A stretch of 64,000 nucleotides of DNA from assembly GCF_028275115.1 (NCBI RefSeq), contig NZ_JAQCNH010000027.1, positions 1 to 64,000 on the forward strand, written 5' to 3'. Of this stretch, positions 52,125 through 63,601 are shown one piece after another. This DNA is from Halorientalis sp. Its GTDB lineage: Archaea > Halobacteriota > Halobacteria > Halobacteriales > Haloarculaceae. A model generated the notes under the pieces. That model had not been told where the DNA came from. It worked only from the letters and a program-made list of their open reading frames with translations, and did no database searches. Position numbers and translations under genes: made by a program. Position 1 is the stretch's first letter, and every line of letters begins with the position of its first letter.

Positions 52125-52256
52125 CGCTTGTCGTCTACTCACACCGCGGCGACATAATCGTCAGTCAGCCAGCCGTCAGACGCGAGTCCCGCGGCCGATA
52201 CGGGCCGAACCCATATTACCGAGTGGTGAGAAAACGTTACACCGAAGTCGTTCACC

Positions 52257-52616
52257 ATGCGCCGTCACGAAACCACCGTCGAGGACGGGACCGTCTACGT
52301 CGAGACCGACGACGGACAGCTAGAGGTCGGCGCCCTCGACCGGATCGTCGACGCCGTCGGCGGCCACGCCTGGACCATCGAGTACTCCGACTGGGAGCGC
52401 GAGTACTACGATGACCTCGACACCTCCGACGAGGGGATGATCGTCGACGTGGTGGACATGACCGAAGCCATGACCCACGGTGAGTCGTTCGTGGAGATGC
52501 TCAGGACACATCCGTCGGAACCGGCGGCCACGACCACCGAGCGGAGCGCCCTCTCGCCGCGGATGGGGTTGTTCGTCGGCAAACTGCTCGAAAATCTCGA
52601 GAGCGGTCTGGGCTGA
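52257..52616 (+). CDS. Small acidic protein of unknown function
   Basis: A 119-residue protein. RRHETTVEDGTVYVETDDGQ and WTIEYSDWEREYYDDLDTSD look like a small beta-rich fold; a basic-to-acidic tail, RMGLFVGKLLENLESG, forms a C-terminal helix. No zinc or catalytic motif. It is divergent from the HerA-like gene and convergent with the methyltransferase gene. I recognise no function. Confidence 0.65.
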   Translation: MRRHETTVEDGTVYVETDDGQLEVGALDRIVDAVGGHAWTIEYSDWEREYYDDLDTSDEGMIVDVVDMTEAMTHGESFVEMLRTHPSEPAATTTERSALSPRMGLFVGKLLENLESGLG

Positions 52617-52646
52617 GCCCGCCGGTCCAGCGACCGTTCCCGTGAC

Positions 52647-53264
52647 TCAGACGACCCGGAACAGACGAATCGTATCCCGTTCTGTGGGTTCGCGAATCAA
52701 CTGAGCGAACCCCCTGTCCGAGAACACCCGTTTCCAGTCGCGGTGATACAGCGGGAACTCGTCGTCGACGTAGCTCACGTCGGTCTCGCCGCGACCGCGG
52801 TCCGGGCCGTTACCCTCGTTTTCGGCGGTCACGAGCAGGTCGGTCGTGAGCCGCTGGAACTCGTCGAACACCCACGCGTCGTCGGGATGCACGTGCTGGA
52901 GGGTCTCGACCGTGTATATCACGTCGAAGGCCCCGTCGTCGAACCTCGGAAGCCGGTCTTCGAGGGCGCCGGTGTGGAAGGTTCCCGCCGCGGCGAGGTG
53001 GGGGTAGTGGTCGGCCAGCACCTCGAAGGCGTCCTCGTTGATGTCGACGCCAGCGAGGTTCTCGAATCCCTGCCGGCGAAGGTGTTCGAGGTGGCGGCCA
53101 CAGCCACACCCCACTTCGAGAACGTTCGCGTCGTCGGTCGCGTAATGGCCGAGGACACGACCGATGGTTTCGCTCACCTCGTTGGGACCGATCTTCGCGT
53201 AGTAGATGGGCGAGAACCGGCCGGAGCGTTCGGCCCAGTCCTGGCGCACGTCGTCCGGGTCCAT
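52647..53264 (-). CDS. SAM-dependent methyltransferase
   Basis: A 205-residue class I methyltransferase. Motif I is VLEVGCGCGRHLEHL (near residue 50), motif II NLAGVDINEDAFEVL, and motif IV FDVIYTVETLQHVHP. The substrate-binding part is short, typical of small-molecule or lipid methyltransferases. The start at 53264 removes ten unlikely upstream residues. It lies 44 bp before DNA polymerase IV gene's stop on the same strand; no shared role evident. Confidence 0.85.
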   Translation of the reverse strand: MDPDDVRQDWAERSGRFSPIYYAKIGPNEVSETIGRVLGHYATDDANVLEVGCGCGRHLEHLRRQGFENLAGVDINEDAFEVLADHYPHLAAAGTFHTGALEDRLPRFDDGAFDVIYTVETLQHVHPDDAWVFDEFQRLTTDLLVTAENEGNGPDRGRGETDVSYVDDEFPLYHRDWKRVFSDRGFAQLIREPTERDTIRLFRVV

Positions 53265-53307
53265 GTATTCACCCTGACGAGGGCGAGTAATCAATCGACT
53301 GGTACCG

Positions 53308-54582
53308 TCACTCCTCGAACTCGGACAGCGAGGTCTGTCCCCGCGGGTCGGCGTCGTCGCGTTCGTCGTCCTGCGTCGCGAGGAACTCGCCCAGCGAGTA
53401 GTTTTCCCGCACGCTGGTCGCTCCCGAATCGTCGCCCTCGAATCCGTCGAGACTGGCCTGTTGGGCGTTCGAGAAGTCCAGATTCGAGACCCGAACGCCT
53501 ATTTTCCGCACGTCGGCGTCGCGGAACTCTTTGAGGAGTTCGAGCGCCACCTCCGCGACGAGGCCGGCGTCTTCCACCGGACCCGGGAGCGACTCCGCGC
53601 GGGTATTAACCTCGAACGGGGGTGTGACGATTTTGATTCCGATGGTCCGGTAGAGCGCGTCCTCGCGCTTTGCGCGTTCGGCAACGTCGCCGGCCAGCGC
53701 CCGGACGCGCTCGCGTTTGCGTTCGATGTCGTCGGTTGCCTCGGTGAACGCCGACTCCCGGGAGAGGCTCTTTGGCTTCCCGACGGGTTCCACGATTCTG
53801 TCGTCCTCGCCGCGGGCGTACGACCAGATCTCTCGGCCGCGCCCGCCGAAGCGGTCCTCGAGGCGCTCCGGGTCGGCGTCGGCGAGGTCGCCGGCCGTCT
53901 CGACACCCATCGACCGGAGTTCACGGGCGGTGACGGGACCGACGTTGTGGACTTCCTCGACGTCGAGCGGGGCCAGAAACTCGCGGACCTCGCCGGGTCT
54001 GACGACCACGAGGCCGTCGGGCTTGTCGTGGTCGCTGGCTATTTTAGCCGCACTCATCGCCGGCGCGATCCCGACGCTGGCGACGACTCCTACCGTTTTT
54101 TCAATCCGGTCTCTGAGCGTCTGTCCGAACGCCGCGGCCTCGCCCCAGTCCACCGTGCCGGTCACGTCCAGATAGGCCTCGTCGATGCTGACCTCCCGGA
54201 CCGTGTCCGCAGTGTCGTGCAGGACGCTTTTGACCTCGCTGGCGACCGACTCGTAATACTCCATGTCGACCGTGCGGTAAAATCCCGCTTCGCTGGGGTC
54301 TACCTCTGGGTCGTCGACGGCGTCGATTCTGCGGGGGAGCAGTTCGAGCGCCTGCGAAATGGGCATGGCGCTCTCGACGCCGAACTCACGAGCCTCGTAG
54401 GTGGCGGTGGCGACTGCACCGTGGGTCTCGCCGGACTCGTAGCCCATCCCGACGACGAGCGGTTCACCCCGCAGCGCTGGCTCCCGGAGTCGCTCACAGG
54501 CGGCGTAGAAACAGTCCATGTCGACGTGACAGATGACCTGCTCCGGCGAGTCGTCGTCGACACCCGGCAGCCGCCCGTCCAT
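53308..54582 (-). CDS. dinB: DNA polymerase IV (DinB, Y-family)
   Basis: A 424-residue translesion polymerase. HVDMDCFYAACERLREPAL (catalytic Asp-Phe-Tyr) and REVSIDEAYLDVTG (catalytic Asp-Glu) are complete, and two helix-hairpin-helix-like motifs (VHNVGPVTARELRSMG) follow. Little-finger region is normal. The last residues, GQTSLSEFEE, form a QxxLxxF PCNA-interaction motif. The start at 54582 gives the family length; an upstream in-frame Met at 54630 is less likely. Confidence 0.94.
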   Translation of the reverse strand: MDGRLPGVDDDSPEQVICHVDMDCFYAACERLREPALRGEPLVVGMGYESGETHGAVATATYEAREFGVESAMPISQALELLPRRIDAVDDPEVDPSEAGFYRTVDMEYYESVASEVKSVLHDTADTVREVSIDEAYLDVTGTVDWGEAAAFGQTLRDRIEKTVGVVASVGIAPAMSAAKIASDHDKPDGLVVVRPGEVREFLAPLDVEEVHNVGPVTARELRSMGVETAGDLADADPERLEDRFGGRGREIWSYARGEDDRIVEPVGKPKSLSRESAFTEATDDIERKRERVRALAGDVAERAKREDALYRTIGIKIVTPPFEVNTRAESLPGPVEDAGLVAEVALELLKEFRDADVRKIGVRVSNLDFSNAQQASLDGFEGDDSGATSVRENYSLGEFLATQDDERDDADPRGQTSLSEFEE

Positions 54583-54647
54583 GCAGCGGCGTTCGGACCG
54601 CCCCCACCTAAGTCCCTCGCCCCGCGACACGCGGTGGCGAGACGGAT

Positions 54648-55217
54648 TCAGCGACTACCCGGCCCGGCGGTCAGCCGCGGCGTCGGCCCATCGAGGCGGT
54701 CGCGGTTCTCCTCGATAGCTAGCCGCGATTCGTCGCTCACACCGGGGAGAAAGCCCACGGCGACGACGGCCTCGACGGGATGGGCCTCCAGCTGACTGCG
54801 CGCCTCAAACAGCCGCCCGTAGCCGTCCGACCCCCACTCGACGTCGCTGGCGAACACCATCTCCTGGAACGTCCGCCCGTAGTTGGCTGCTGCCTTCTGC
54901 GAGAGCGTATCCAGCCGCTGGGTGATCGCCGACCCCTCCCTGTGAGTTCCGAGCAGAAGGTCAGTTAGCGGGTAAGACGTGTCGTCCTCGATGGGTGACG
55001 CGTACGCACCGGGAATCCTGGTGAGGTGAGGTCCCTCGGCGCCCCCAGCCGCGGTCCCAGCGTCGCCCTCGGGGTCGTCCCCGGTCCCGCTGGTCACTTC
55101 GTAGGCGAGGAATCTAGGGACACCGGCCTCGTAGAGGTGTGCGACGACGGCGGGTTCGAGGCCGCCACCCAGCGGCGGGGCAGTCCCGATTTGGACGACG
55201 GCGGTCAGCGCACTCAT
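54648..55217 (-). CDS. Uncharacterised protein coupled to AGPS-like flavoprotein
   Basis: A 189-residue protein with MSALTAVVQIGTAPPLGGGL, RFLAYEVTSGTGDDP and a helical C terminus (RLFEARSQLEAHPVEAVVAV). It overlaps the AGPS-like gene by four bases (ATGA), so they are expressed together and probably work together. It has no cofactor-binding or membrane motif. I recognise no function. Confidence 0.65.
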   Translation of the reverse strand: MSALTAVVQIGTAPPLGGGLEPAVVAHLYEAGVPRFLAYEVTSGTGDDPEGDAGTAAGGAEGPHLTRIPGAYASPIEDDTSYPLTDLLLGTHREGSAITQRLDTLSQKAAANYGRTFQEMVFASDVEWGSDGYGRLFEARSQLEAHPVEAVVAVGFLPGVSDESRLAIEENRDRLDGPTPRLTAGPGSR

Positions 55218-56848
55218 CGTTCCTCGAGCAGTGCGCCCGGGTTCATGATGGCGGCGGGGTCGAGGCGCGCTTTGGCCGCCTGAAGCGCGTCGCGGAAGTC
55301 GTCGGGTGACTCCTCCTCGTACCACTCCCGATGGGTCCGGCCGACGGCGTGGTGGTGGGTGATCGTCCCACCGTGTTCCTCGATCACGTCAGACGCGGTG
55401 GCCTTGATTTCGCGCCACTGTTCGAGTTCGCGCCCCACGTCGGCGGGTGCCAGCAACGTGTAGTACGGTGCCGGCCCGTCGGGGTAGACGTGTGTGAACC
55501 GACAGGAGAGAAAGCCCGCGCCGCATTCCTCCCGCATGACTTCGGTTACCTGCTCGGTTATCTGCTCGTGCAGGGTGTCGAACTGGTCCCAGGTGACGGC
55601 CGTCTCGAAGGTCTCGGCGATGACCCCGAGGCTCACCATCGCGTTGAACTTGTACGGTGCCTCGAAGAAAGCCGAGCGCCACTCGCCCGCCTCCTCGCCG
55701 CGGTCGTCCCCGGCGTCGTCCGTGTCCAGATGCGGGCCTTCGTAGCTGGGGTCGCCCGAGACGTTGCCGCCGTGGTCCTCGGCGATTTCGAGGGCACGGG
55801 CGAGGTCGTCGTCGACGGGGTGGTCGACGGACTCGAAGCCCAGCACGAGAACGTGGCTGCCGTCCATCGCGACCTCGTTCAGCATCGCCTCTCGACTGTC
55901 CAGCAGGCGGCAGTTCGCCGGGTAGAGCCGTGCCTGGACGATTTCGCGGGTCGCGCCGACCGCCGCCTCGAAGTCCGAGAATCGGACGGTCGCACGAGCA
56001 CGATATGACGGGCGGGGCTGGACGCGGAGCCAGCCCTCGGTGATGACGCCGAGCGCCCCCTCAGAGCCGAGGACCAGCCGGTTCGGGTCGGGCCCGGCAC
56101 CGGACGCGGGAAGACGGCGCGACTCGAACTCGCCGGAAGGGGTGAGCATTCGGACGTTCTCGACGAAGTCGTCGATGTGCGTGTAGACGGTTGCGAAGTG
56201 GCCGCCAGCGCGGGTCGCGATCCACCCGCCCAGCGTCGAGAACTCGTATGACTGGGGGTAGTGACGCAACTGGAGGTCGTGTTCGCGGAGCTGGTCGTTG
56301 ATCTCCGGGCCGGTCGCCCCGGCCTGTATCCTCGCAGTGCGGGAGTGAGCGTCGACCTCCAGCACCTGGTCCATCTCCCGGAGGTCCAGCGAGCAGACGC
56401 CGGCGTAGCCGGACCCGTCACCCTCCGGGTCGCACTCGACGCCGGCGACGACACTCGTGCCACCGCCGTACGGGACGACCGCAATCGCCGCTTCGGTCGC
56501 CCAGTCCAGAACGGCACGGACCTCGTCACCGTCCGCGGGTTCGGCCACCACGTCCGGAGCCGACGAGAAGTCGCCGTGGAACCCGCGGACGAGGTCTCGG
56601 TACCCGCTGCCGTAGGTGTGGCGAATCCGGTCCTCGGTCGCGGTCGAACAGACCCCGGCGAGGTGGTCCGGGACCGACACCGACGACTCGGGAATCGACA
56701 CGTCCGAGAGAGTTGGCGGGTCCAGACGGGGGCGTTCGGGGAAGCCGAGCATGGTCTCCATCCGGGTCGCGAGTTCGTCCCGCTCGGCCTCGTCCGGGAA
56801 CTTCTCGGTGTAGCCCCAGCCCCAGAAACTCATGTCGCTATCTGGCAT
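55214..56848 (-). CDS. FAD-linked oxidase of the alkyl-DHAP synthase type
   Basis: A 544-residue VAO/PCMH-fold flavoprotein. VVPYGGGTSVVAGVE (near residue 125) binds FAD pyrophosphate, YEFSTLGGWIATRAGG and LVLGSEGALGVITEG follow, and GTITHHHAVGRTHREWY (near residue 500) matches the HHH motif of alkylglycerone-phosphate synthase. The N-terminal MSFWGWGYTEKFPDEAERD is also typical of this group. Because archaeal ether lipids are made another way, a D-2-hydroxyacid or related oxidation is the more likely role. Confidence 0.85.
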   Translation of the reverse strand: MPDSDMSFWGWGYTEKFPDEAERDELATRMETMLGFPERPRLDPPTLSDVSIPESSVSVPDHLAGVCSTATEDRIRHTYGSGYRDLVRGFHGDFSSAPDVVAEPADGDEVRAVLDWATEAAIAVVPYGGGTSVVAGVECDPEGDGSGYAGVCSLDLREMDQVLEVDAHSRTARIQAGATGPEINDQLREHDLQLRHYPQSYEFSTLGGWIATRAGGHFATVYTHIDDFVENVRMLTPSGEFESRRLPASGAGPDPNRLVLGSEGALGVITEGWLRVQPRPSYRARATVRFSDFEAAVGATREIVQARLYPANCRLLDSREAMLNEVAMDGSHVLVLGFESVDHPVDDDLARALEIAEDHGGNVSGDPSYEGPHLDTDDAGDDRGEEAGEWRSAFFEAPYKFNAMVSLGVIAETFETAVTWDQFDTLHEQITEQVTEVMREECGAGFLSCRFTHVYPDGPAPYYTLLAPADVGRELEQWREIKATASDVIEEHGGTITHHHAVGRTHREWYEEESPDDFRDALQAAKARLDPAAIMNPGALLEER

Positions 56849-57081
56849 CAGTGTATCTGTGTCTATCTGTCTCAAAAGCGTTGGGTCGCAGTACTGAGGT
56901 AGGGGTACCAGAAAGATGGACCCCGGAACACGCGCCGGCTGGCCAGCCGTCCGCCGGGAGTCCCGGTCGTTCGCCGATGCCAATTCACGAGTGGTTACGA
57001 CGGTGATTCCCGTCGAGAATCCACAGCGAATCGGGGTTCTATTACTTTGTCGAACAGTGACAAACATAACTCTTTCGCCGG

Positions 57082-57915
57082 TCAGCGGGCCCGGGTGTAC
57101 CGTGCGGTCAGCGCCGCTCCACCGATTCCGTAGAGAAAACCGGCGGCGTGGGCGAAGACGTTCGTGACCGCACCGTCCTCGACGATGGTGGGCGGGAACA
57201 GGACGGAGACGAAGCTCACCAGGAGGACGACGACCAGCGCGGTCTGTGTGACCTGAATCAGTTCGGCTCGCGAACTGGGCCGGGACTGTATCGTCGGTCC
57301 CTTCGACTCCCGGCTGATACCCCACGCACAGACTCCCCAGCCGACGGCGAAGAGGCCGGCGACCGGGAGCGTCACGGTCCCGACGTAGATGAGATACACC
57401 TCGAACAGGAGCAGGAGCCAGATGGCGAGCCCCGCGTACCCGGTCACTCGATAGTCGTACAGTCGGTTCAACGCCGCCAGCAGGGCGACGAAGACGAAGC
57501 CAGCGAAGCCCGCCCCGACGCCGGAGAAGCCGCGGCTCACCGGTTCGATGCCAGGATACAGCAGGCCGATGACAGCGTAACTGGTGAGACTCACCGCGAC
57601 CGGCAGGACGAGCAGGAAACCCGCGAACGTGACGCGAAACCACCGCCGGTGATCGACCTGCACACAGAGTCCGTACGCCACGAGAGCGGCAGCGACGTAG
57701 CCCGCGACGTTACCGACCAGGTGGGCTACGTCCAAGTGAACGAACGCGCTGGTGTACAGTGAGACGGGGTCGATTGTCTCGTGACGAAAGGCCAGTCGCG
57801 TGCGGACGGCCGGCGGAAGCGCGACGTGGGCCCAAACGAGGACAGCCGCGACGACCCCGATCAGCCCCAGGTCGCGGAGAGCCGTCCGTGACCGGTCGAC
57901 AGTGGCGGTACCCAT
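57082..57915 (-). CDS. Rhomboid-like intramembrane protease
   Basis: A 277-residue protein with about seven predicted helices. The rhomboid layout is present: HLDVAHLVGNVAGY in the first helices, catalytic Ser in GFSGVGAGF (GxSG, near residue 133) and a catalytic His in NVFAHAAGFLYG (near residue 258). The Asn-rich loop of canonical rhomboids is weaker, so activity is likely but not certain. A long cytosolic loop (about 200-230) is basic. It is divergent from the malic enzyme gene. Confidence 0.82.
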   Translation of the reverse strand: MGTATVDRSRTALRDLGLIGVVAAVLVWAHVALPPAVRTRLAFRHETIDPVSLYTSAFVHLDVAHLVGNVAGYVAAALVAYGLCVQVDHRRWFRVTFAGFLLVLPVAVSLTSYAVIGLLYPGIEPVSRGFSGVGAGFAGFVFVALLAALNRLYDYRVTGYAGLAIWLLLLFEVYLIYVGTVTLPVAGLFAVGWGVCAWGISRESKGPTIQSRPSSRAELIQVTQTALVVVLLVSFVSVLFPPTIVEDGAVTNVFAHAAGFLYGIGGAALTARYTRAR

Positions 57916-58065
57916 CGACCAATTCGAGGGCCCCCAATGGCGAATAACTCCCGGTTCCGGTGACCGGTCGCGCCGCCGGCGCGAGGCCTCGGTAGCCGCT
58001 CAGTGTGCCATCTGTCCGCGTGTCTCGGGCACGATTTTTTGTCCGCGCGGCGACTGACTTGCCCT

Positions 58066-60318
<2,253 letters not shown>

Positions 60319-60475
60319 CGGGCGAACGAAACTCGCTGAGTCGCGACCGTCCACCGGGCGCCGTGTCGCTCCGCTCGCGCGGCGTCGGAGTTCGGGGTCG
60401 ACGGCTCGGTCCGGGTCCATCCAGCCCGGCCAGCCGGTATGCGTCCGGTCGCAGTGGCGATTCCAGAGCGAGTGC

Positions 60476-60808
60476 TCAGTCCCGAATGCGGCCGTCTCGT
60501 CCGGCACCGCTTCGATTTAGGTAAACCCGGCTCGGCGGCAGGTCGCCGAGTATCCGTCCAGGCTCACCGCGACACAGCGACAGGCTGTCGCCGTGGTCCT
60601 CGTCCCGGGTTGCGTGGTCGACGACCGTCTCGTAGCCGAACCGTGGTCTGGCGTCGCAGACTATCCCGCTCCGGTGGAACTGCGAATCGAACAGGTACAC
60701 CGGACCGGACGGGGGCTGGTCGTCAGCGGCGGCCGCGTCGAGTGCCGCGTTGCCCCACGGTCGACGGTCGTCGCGGTATCGGACTGCGATTCGCGGCGTG
60801 GAACCCAC
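60476..60808 (-). CDS. Possible small hypothetical protein
   Basis: A 110-codon frame beginning at GTG 60808 (MGSTPRIAVRYRDDRRPWGN) with GC-rich third positions and several short strands (VYLFDSQFHRSGIVCDARPR). Coding potential looks better than in the flanking frames, but no family is recognised and no good promoter was found. It may be a real orphan or chance. Confidence 0.4.
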   Translation of the reverse strand: MGSTPRIAVRYRDDRRPWGNAALDAAAADDQPPSGPVYLFDSQFHRSGIVCDARPRFGYETVVDHATRDEDHGDSLSLCRGEPGRILGDLPPSRVYLNRSGAGRDGRIRD

Positions 60809-60920
60809 CTGGAGTCTGGTCTCTGAGAGTGGGTCCCGGATGACCCGCGCCCGACCTCACTCCGGTCTGTGGTACTCTCTCGTGGGACACGTCTTTTACT
60901 CGCCCGCTGTAAGGTCACGT

Positions 60921-61289
60921 ATGACCGACGAGCAGAACGTTCTCGGCATGGAACTGGAGCCCTGCAGCAAAGACCCGATGACCGGCTTCGAACGGGACGG
61001 GTGCTGTCGTTCCCACCCAGCCGACACTGGCCGTCACGAACTCTGTGCCGTCTTGACCGAGGAGTTTCTGGAATTTAGCAAGGCTCGCGGCAACGACCTG
61101 ATGACGCCTCGACCCGAACTGGACTTCCCCGGCCTCGAACCCGGCGACCGCTGGTGTCTCTGTGTCGGCCGCTGGCTCGAAGCGATAGACGAGGACGTCG
61201 CACCACCTGTCGTGCTGAAAGCCACGAGCGAGGCCGTGCTGGAAGATGTCGAGCTCGCGACTCTCGAAGACTACGAGTTCGACAGCTGA
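60921..61289 (+). CDS. DUF2237-family protein
   Basis: A 122-residue protein with the DUF2237 core: NVLGMELEPCSKDPMTGFER near the N terminus, GCCRSHPADTGRHELCAVLTEEFLEFSKARGNDL, and PGDRWCLCVGRWLEA. Conserved Cys and His residues are typical. Members are found in many bacteria and halophiles and remain uncharacterised. CTTTTACT lies about 25 bp before the ATG. Confidence 0.85.
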   Translation: MTDEQNVLGMELEPCSKDPMTGFERDGCCRSHPADTGRHELCAVLTEEFLEFSKARGNDLMTPRPELDFPGLEPGDRWCLCVGRWLEAIDEDVAPPVVLKATSEAVLEDVELATLEDYEFDS

Positions 61290-61474
61290 AACCGGCGTAG
61301 GTGCACCCTGGGCTGCGGCGCGCTATCGGCCCGGACGACCCCCCTGGCCGGGACCTGTCGTCTCTCCAGTCCGAGCGTGTCGCCCGGGGATAGGTCGGTT
61401 GCATCGACGGTGCCACAGACCGCGGGAGCGCAGTAAACCAATGCTTGATGACCGTTCGGTCCGTACTCTACGGC

Positions 61475-62383
61475 ATGCCTGCGGAGACAACGACCAAGAG
61501 CACCAGCCGTTTCACGGCAGTCTTGAGGGTCGCGCGTGCACCGTTTCTCGCACTCCCGCTCACCCTCGCCGCGGTCGGCGTCGGTGCAGCGGCTGTCACC
61601 GGTGGCGCCGACGTCGGCCGCGCTGTGATCGCTACGGTCGGCCTGACCGCCGCACACGTCGCTGTCAATGCCCTCAACGAAGCGCGGGATTACGAGACCG
61701 GAATCGACCTGGAAACCGATCCGACGCCGTTCAGTGGCGGGAGCGGGACCCTTCCGTCCGGCGAACTCTCGCCACGTGATGCTCGCCGCCTTGGCTACGC
61801 CGGTCTCGCGGTAGCTGCGGTAATCGGTGTCTGGTTCGTCTCCTTGGTCGGTCCGGCACTCATTCCGGTCGTCGCTCTCGGCGGGGTGACGGTCGCGGCC
61901 TACACGCCCGTGTTCACGAAATACGGTTTAGGCGAACTCGCCGCCGGACTTGGCCTCGGGTTTCTGCCCGTCGTCGGCATCGGCTTCGTCCAGACCGGCC
62001 AGTTCACTCCCGCGCTCCTCGTGACCGCGCTCCCACCCCTGTTTCTCACCTTCAACCTGCTGTTGTTGAACGAGTTTCCGGACCTCGAACCCGACCGTGA
62101 CGGCGGTCGCCGTAACCTGATCCACCGATTCGGCCGCCGAGCAGGCGGCCTGCTGTACGTGCTCGCCGGCGGTGCCACGGCCCTCGCCGTCGTCACTGCT
62201 GTCGCCACCGGGACGCTCCCACTGCCCGCACTCCTCGCGCTCGTCCCGTTCGTCCTGTTCGGCCGCTGTGCCCGCTGGGCGCTGACACGACCCGACACCG
62301 ACGTTCCGACCGCGCGACTCCGGGACAACGTCCTCTGGATTCTCGCGACGAACGTCGCGCTGGCCACGGGGCTTCTCGTCTGA
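61475..62383 (+). CDS. UbiA-family prenyltransferase
   Basis: A 302-residue integral membrane protein with about nine helices. NALNEARDYETGID (near residue 70) is the first Asp-rich motif in a variant form, and NEFPDLEPDRDGGRRNL near residue 205 the second, as in MenA-like members that join polyprenyl diphosphate to a quinone precursor or other acceptor. The Met at 61475 is the likely start; an upstream in-frame start adds ten residues. Confidence 0.85.
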   Translation: MPAETTTKSTSRFTAVLRVARAPFLALPLTLAAVGVGAAAVTGGADVGRAVIATVGLTAAHVAVNALNEARDYETGIDLETDPTPFSGGSGTLPSGELSPRDARRLGYAGLAVAAVIGVWFVSLVGPALIPVVALGGVTVAAYTPVFTKYGLGELAAGLGLGFLPVVGIGFVQTGQFTPALLVTALPPLFLTFNLLLLNEFPDLEPDRDGGRRNLIHRFGRRAGGLLYVLAGGATALAVVTAVATGTLPLPALLALVPFVLFGRCARWALTRPDTDVPTARLRDNVLWILATNVALATGLLV

Positions 62384-62463
62384 ACGTTCGGAACACAGTT
62401 CCAGAAACAGCGTTCGGCCCCGATGTCCGTCCTACTGAGTCGCCTCGAGCGGTAGCGGTCCAG

Positions 62464-62736
62464 TTACTCGTTTTTCGGCGGTGTGTCGAAGTAATCGAGT
62501 GCGTCGAGAACCGCCCCGATAATGAAACTGATCACGGCCACGGCCAGGACGAGGCCAGTTAACAGGAGCGAAATCGGATCCGGGAGCGTGAACTGAAACG
62601 CCGCGATAAATACGCAGGTGATGATCGCGACGACGAGCAGGAACGATCCCGCACTGGGGTCTTCTCCCGTGAGAAACTCGATGCCCGAGAGGAACGTCGA
62701 GCGCTGTGTATCGTCGTCGACGGTGTCTGCGCTCAT
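62464..62736 (-). CDS. Small membrane protein
   Basis: A 90-residue protein with an acidic N-terminal segment (FLSGIEFLTGEDPSAGS) and two predicted helices (about 30-50 and 58-80). It starts where the stop of the 62736-62972 gene ends (TGATG overlap), so the two form a pair. The function is unknown. Confidence 0.65.
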   Translation of the reverse strand: MSADTVDDDTQRSTFLSGIEFLTGEDPSAGSFLLVVAIITCVFIAAFQFTLPDPISLLLTGLVLAVAVISFIIGAVLDALDYFDTPPKNE

Positions 62737-62972
62737 CAGGCCGACCCCGCTGTCTGCTGTTCGGCGGCTTTCTGCACGATCTGCACCAGGTGTGACACCC
62801 AGATGCCGGCCGTGAATCCAAACAGCGTCGAGACGACGACGGACTTGACCAGTAACTCCAGTGGCGCGAACGCTGCGATTAGACAGAGTGCACCGAACAA
62901 GAACATCAGTCCGTACTGGATTCGGGTTTCGAGTTCGAGCTGTCGGATTTGGTCTCCTACTGTTGTGCTCAT
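62736..62972 (-). CDS. Small membrane protein
   Basis: A 78-residue protein with two predicted helices (about 20-40 and 48-65) and an amphipathic N terminus (GDQIRQLELETRIQYGLM). Its stop overlaps the next start by one base, so it is co-translated with the 90-residue protein. Two-gene membrane pairs of this sort might form a complex. Function unknown. Its promoter lies in the long region upstream. Confidence 0.65.
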   Translation of the reverse strand: MSTTVGDQIRQLELETRIQYGLMFLFGALCLIAAFAPLELLVKSVVVSTLFGFTAGIWVSHLVQIVQKAAEQQTAGSA

Positions 62973-63600
62973 GTTGTATCGTTGGTGTTTTGATCGGGTT
63001 GGAGCCGCCGGTTTCCGCAGTCACGGAGACTGCTATCACTCGGTCGGTGTCCAGTCTGGCGGAGTACCCGTCGGACGCTCACCGGCAGACCAAGACACCG
63101 AACTCCGGTGTGAGAAGGGACCTACGAGCCCCGTACACGGGTCCGCACCGCGAGTACGGGTCACCATCCGACGGGAGCCGTACCTGCGATACGGTGTCCG
63201 CATCGCCGCTCAGGCTTGGTGCGCCGGTCCTTTTTGAGTATTCTCACTTAGAAATCTGGTACGAATCCCAGACGTATTAATCACTGGTTCTGGCAAACGG
63301 CGCGGCTCCGCTCCTCGACGGAGCCGCGTCCGTATGATGCGGGAGAGCCACGTCACCGGGACGTGGCAGGCGTTACACTCTACCCGTTTCCAGGTCCCGC
63401 CGGCTGCCCCGAATCAGCGTTGCCGCGAGCCGGTCGCGTTTTGCTGTCGCCGCCGGTAGACGGCCGCCAGTATCGTGAGGTTGACCGCGCCGGGGCAGTT
63501 TCGATGACGGGTTCAAATCCTCACTCGAAATCTCGACCCTCGAAACAGAACCCTGTAGCAGCAGGGCTGTGCGGTGGATTTAATCGGATGAAGTGAGGTT
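62973..63600. other. Long non-coding region with candidate structured RNA
   Basis: About 630 bp without a supported gene. 62973-63235 may be a long 5' region of the minus-strand membrane pair. On the plus strand TATTAAT at 63276-63282 is 26 bp before two hairpins: CGCGGCTCCG/CGGAGCCGCG (63301-63328, perfect 10 bp) and GCCACGT/ACGTGGC (63347-63367). Further on, GTTTCGA...TCGAAA (about 63507-63535) and CCCTG/CAGGG (63551-63566) can also fold. This fits a small non-coding RNA starting near 63300, but it matches no class I know. Confidence 0.4.
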
Positions 63601-63601
63601 A

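Noticed and set aside
61271-61438. Minus-strand short frame ending inside the DUF2237 gene
   Set aside because: No ATG or GTG start in the intergenic part, only TTG, and it overlaps a recognised gene; composition is not convincing.
63510-63540. GGGTTCAAATCC resembling a tRNA T-arm
   Set aside because: No acceptor, D or anticodon stems can be built around it; T-stem pairing is incomplete.
63530-63570. ACAGAACCC resembling the conserved 3' region of RNase P RNA
   Set aside because: The matching 5' element (GAGGAAAGTCC-like) is absent anywhere upstream, so RNase P RNA is excluded.
63363-63596. 77-codon plus-strand frame between the hairpins and tRNA-Trp
   Set aside because: Low-complexity, not acidic as neighbours are, and covers the structured region.
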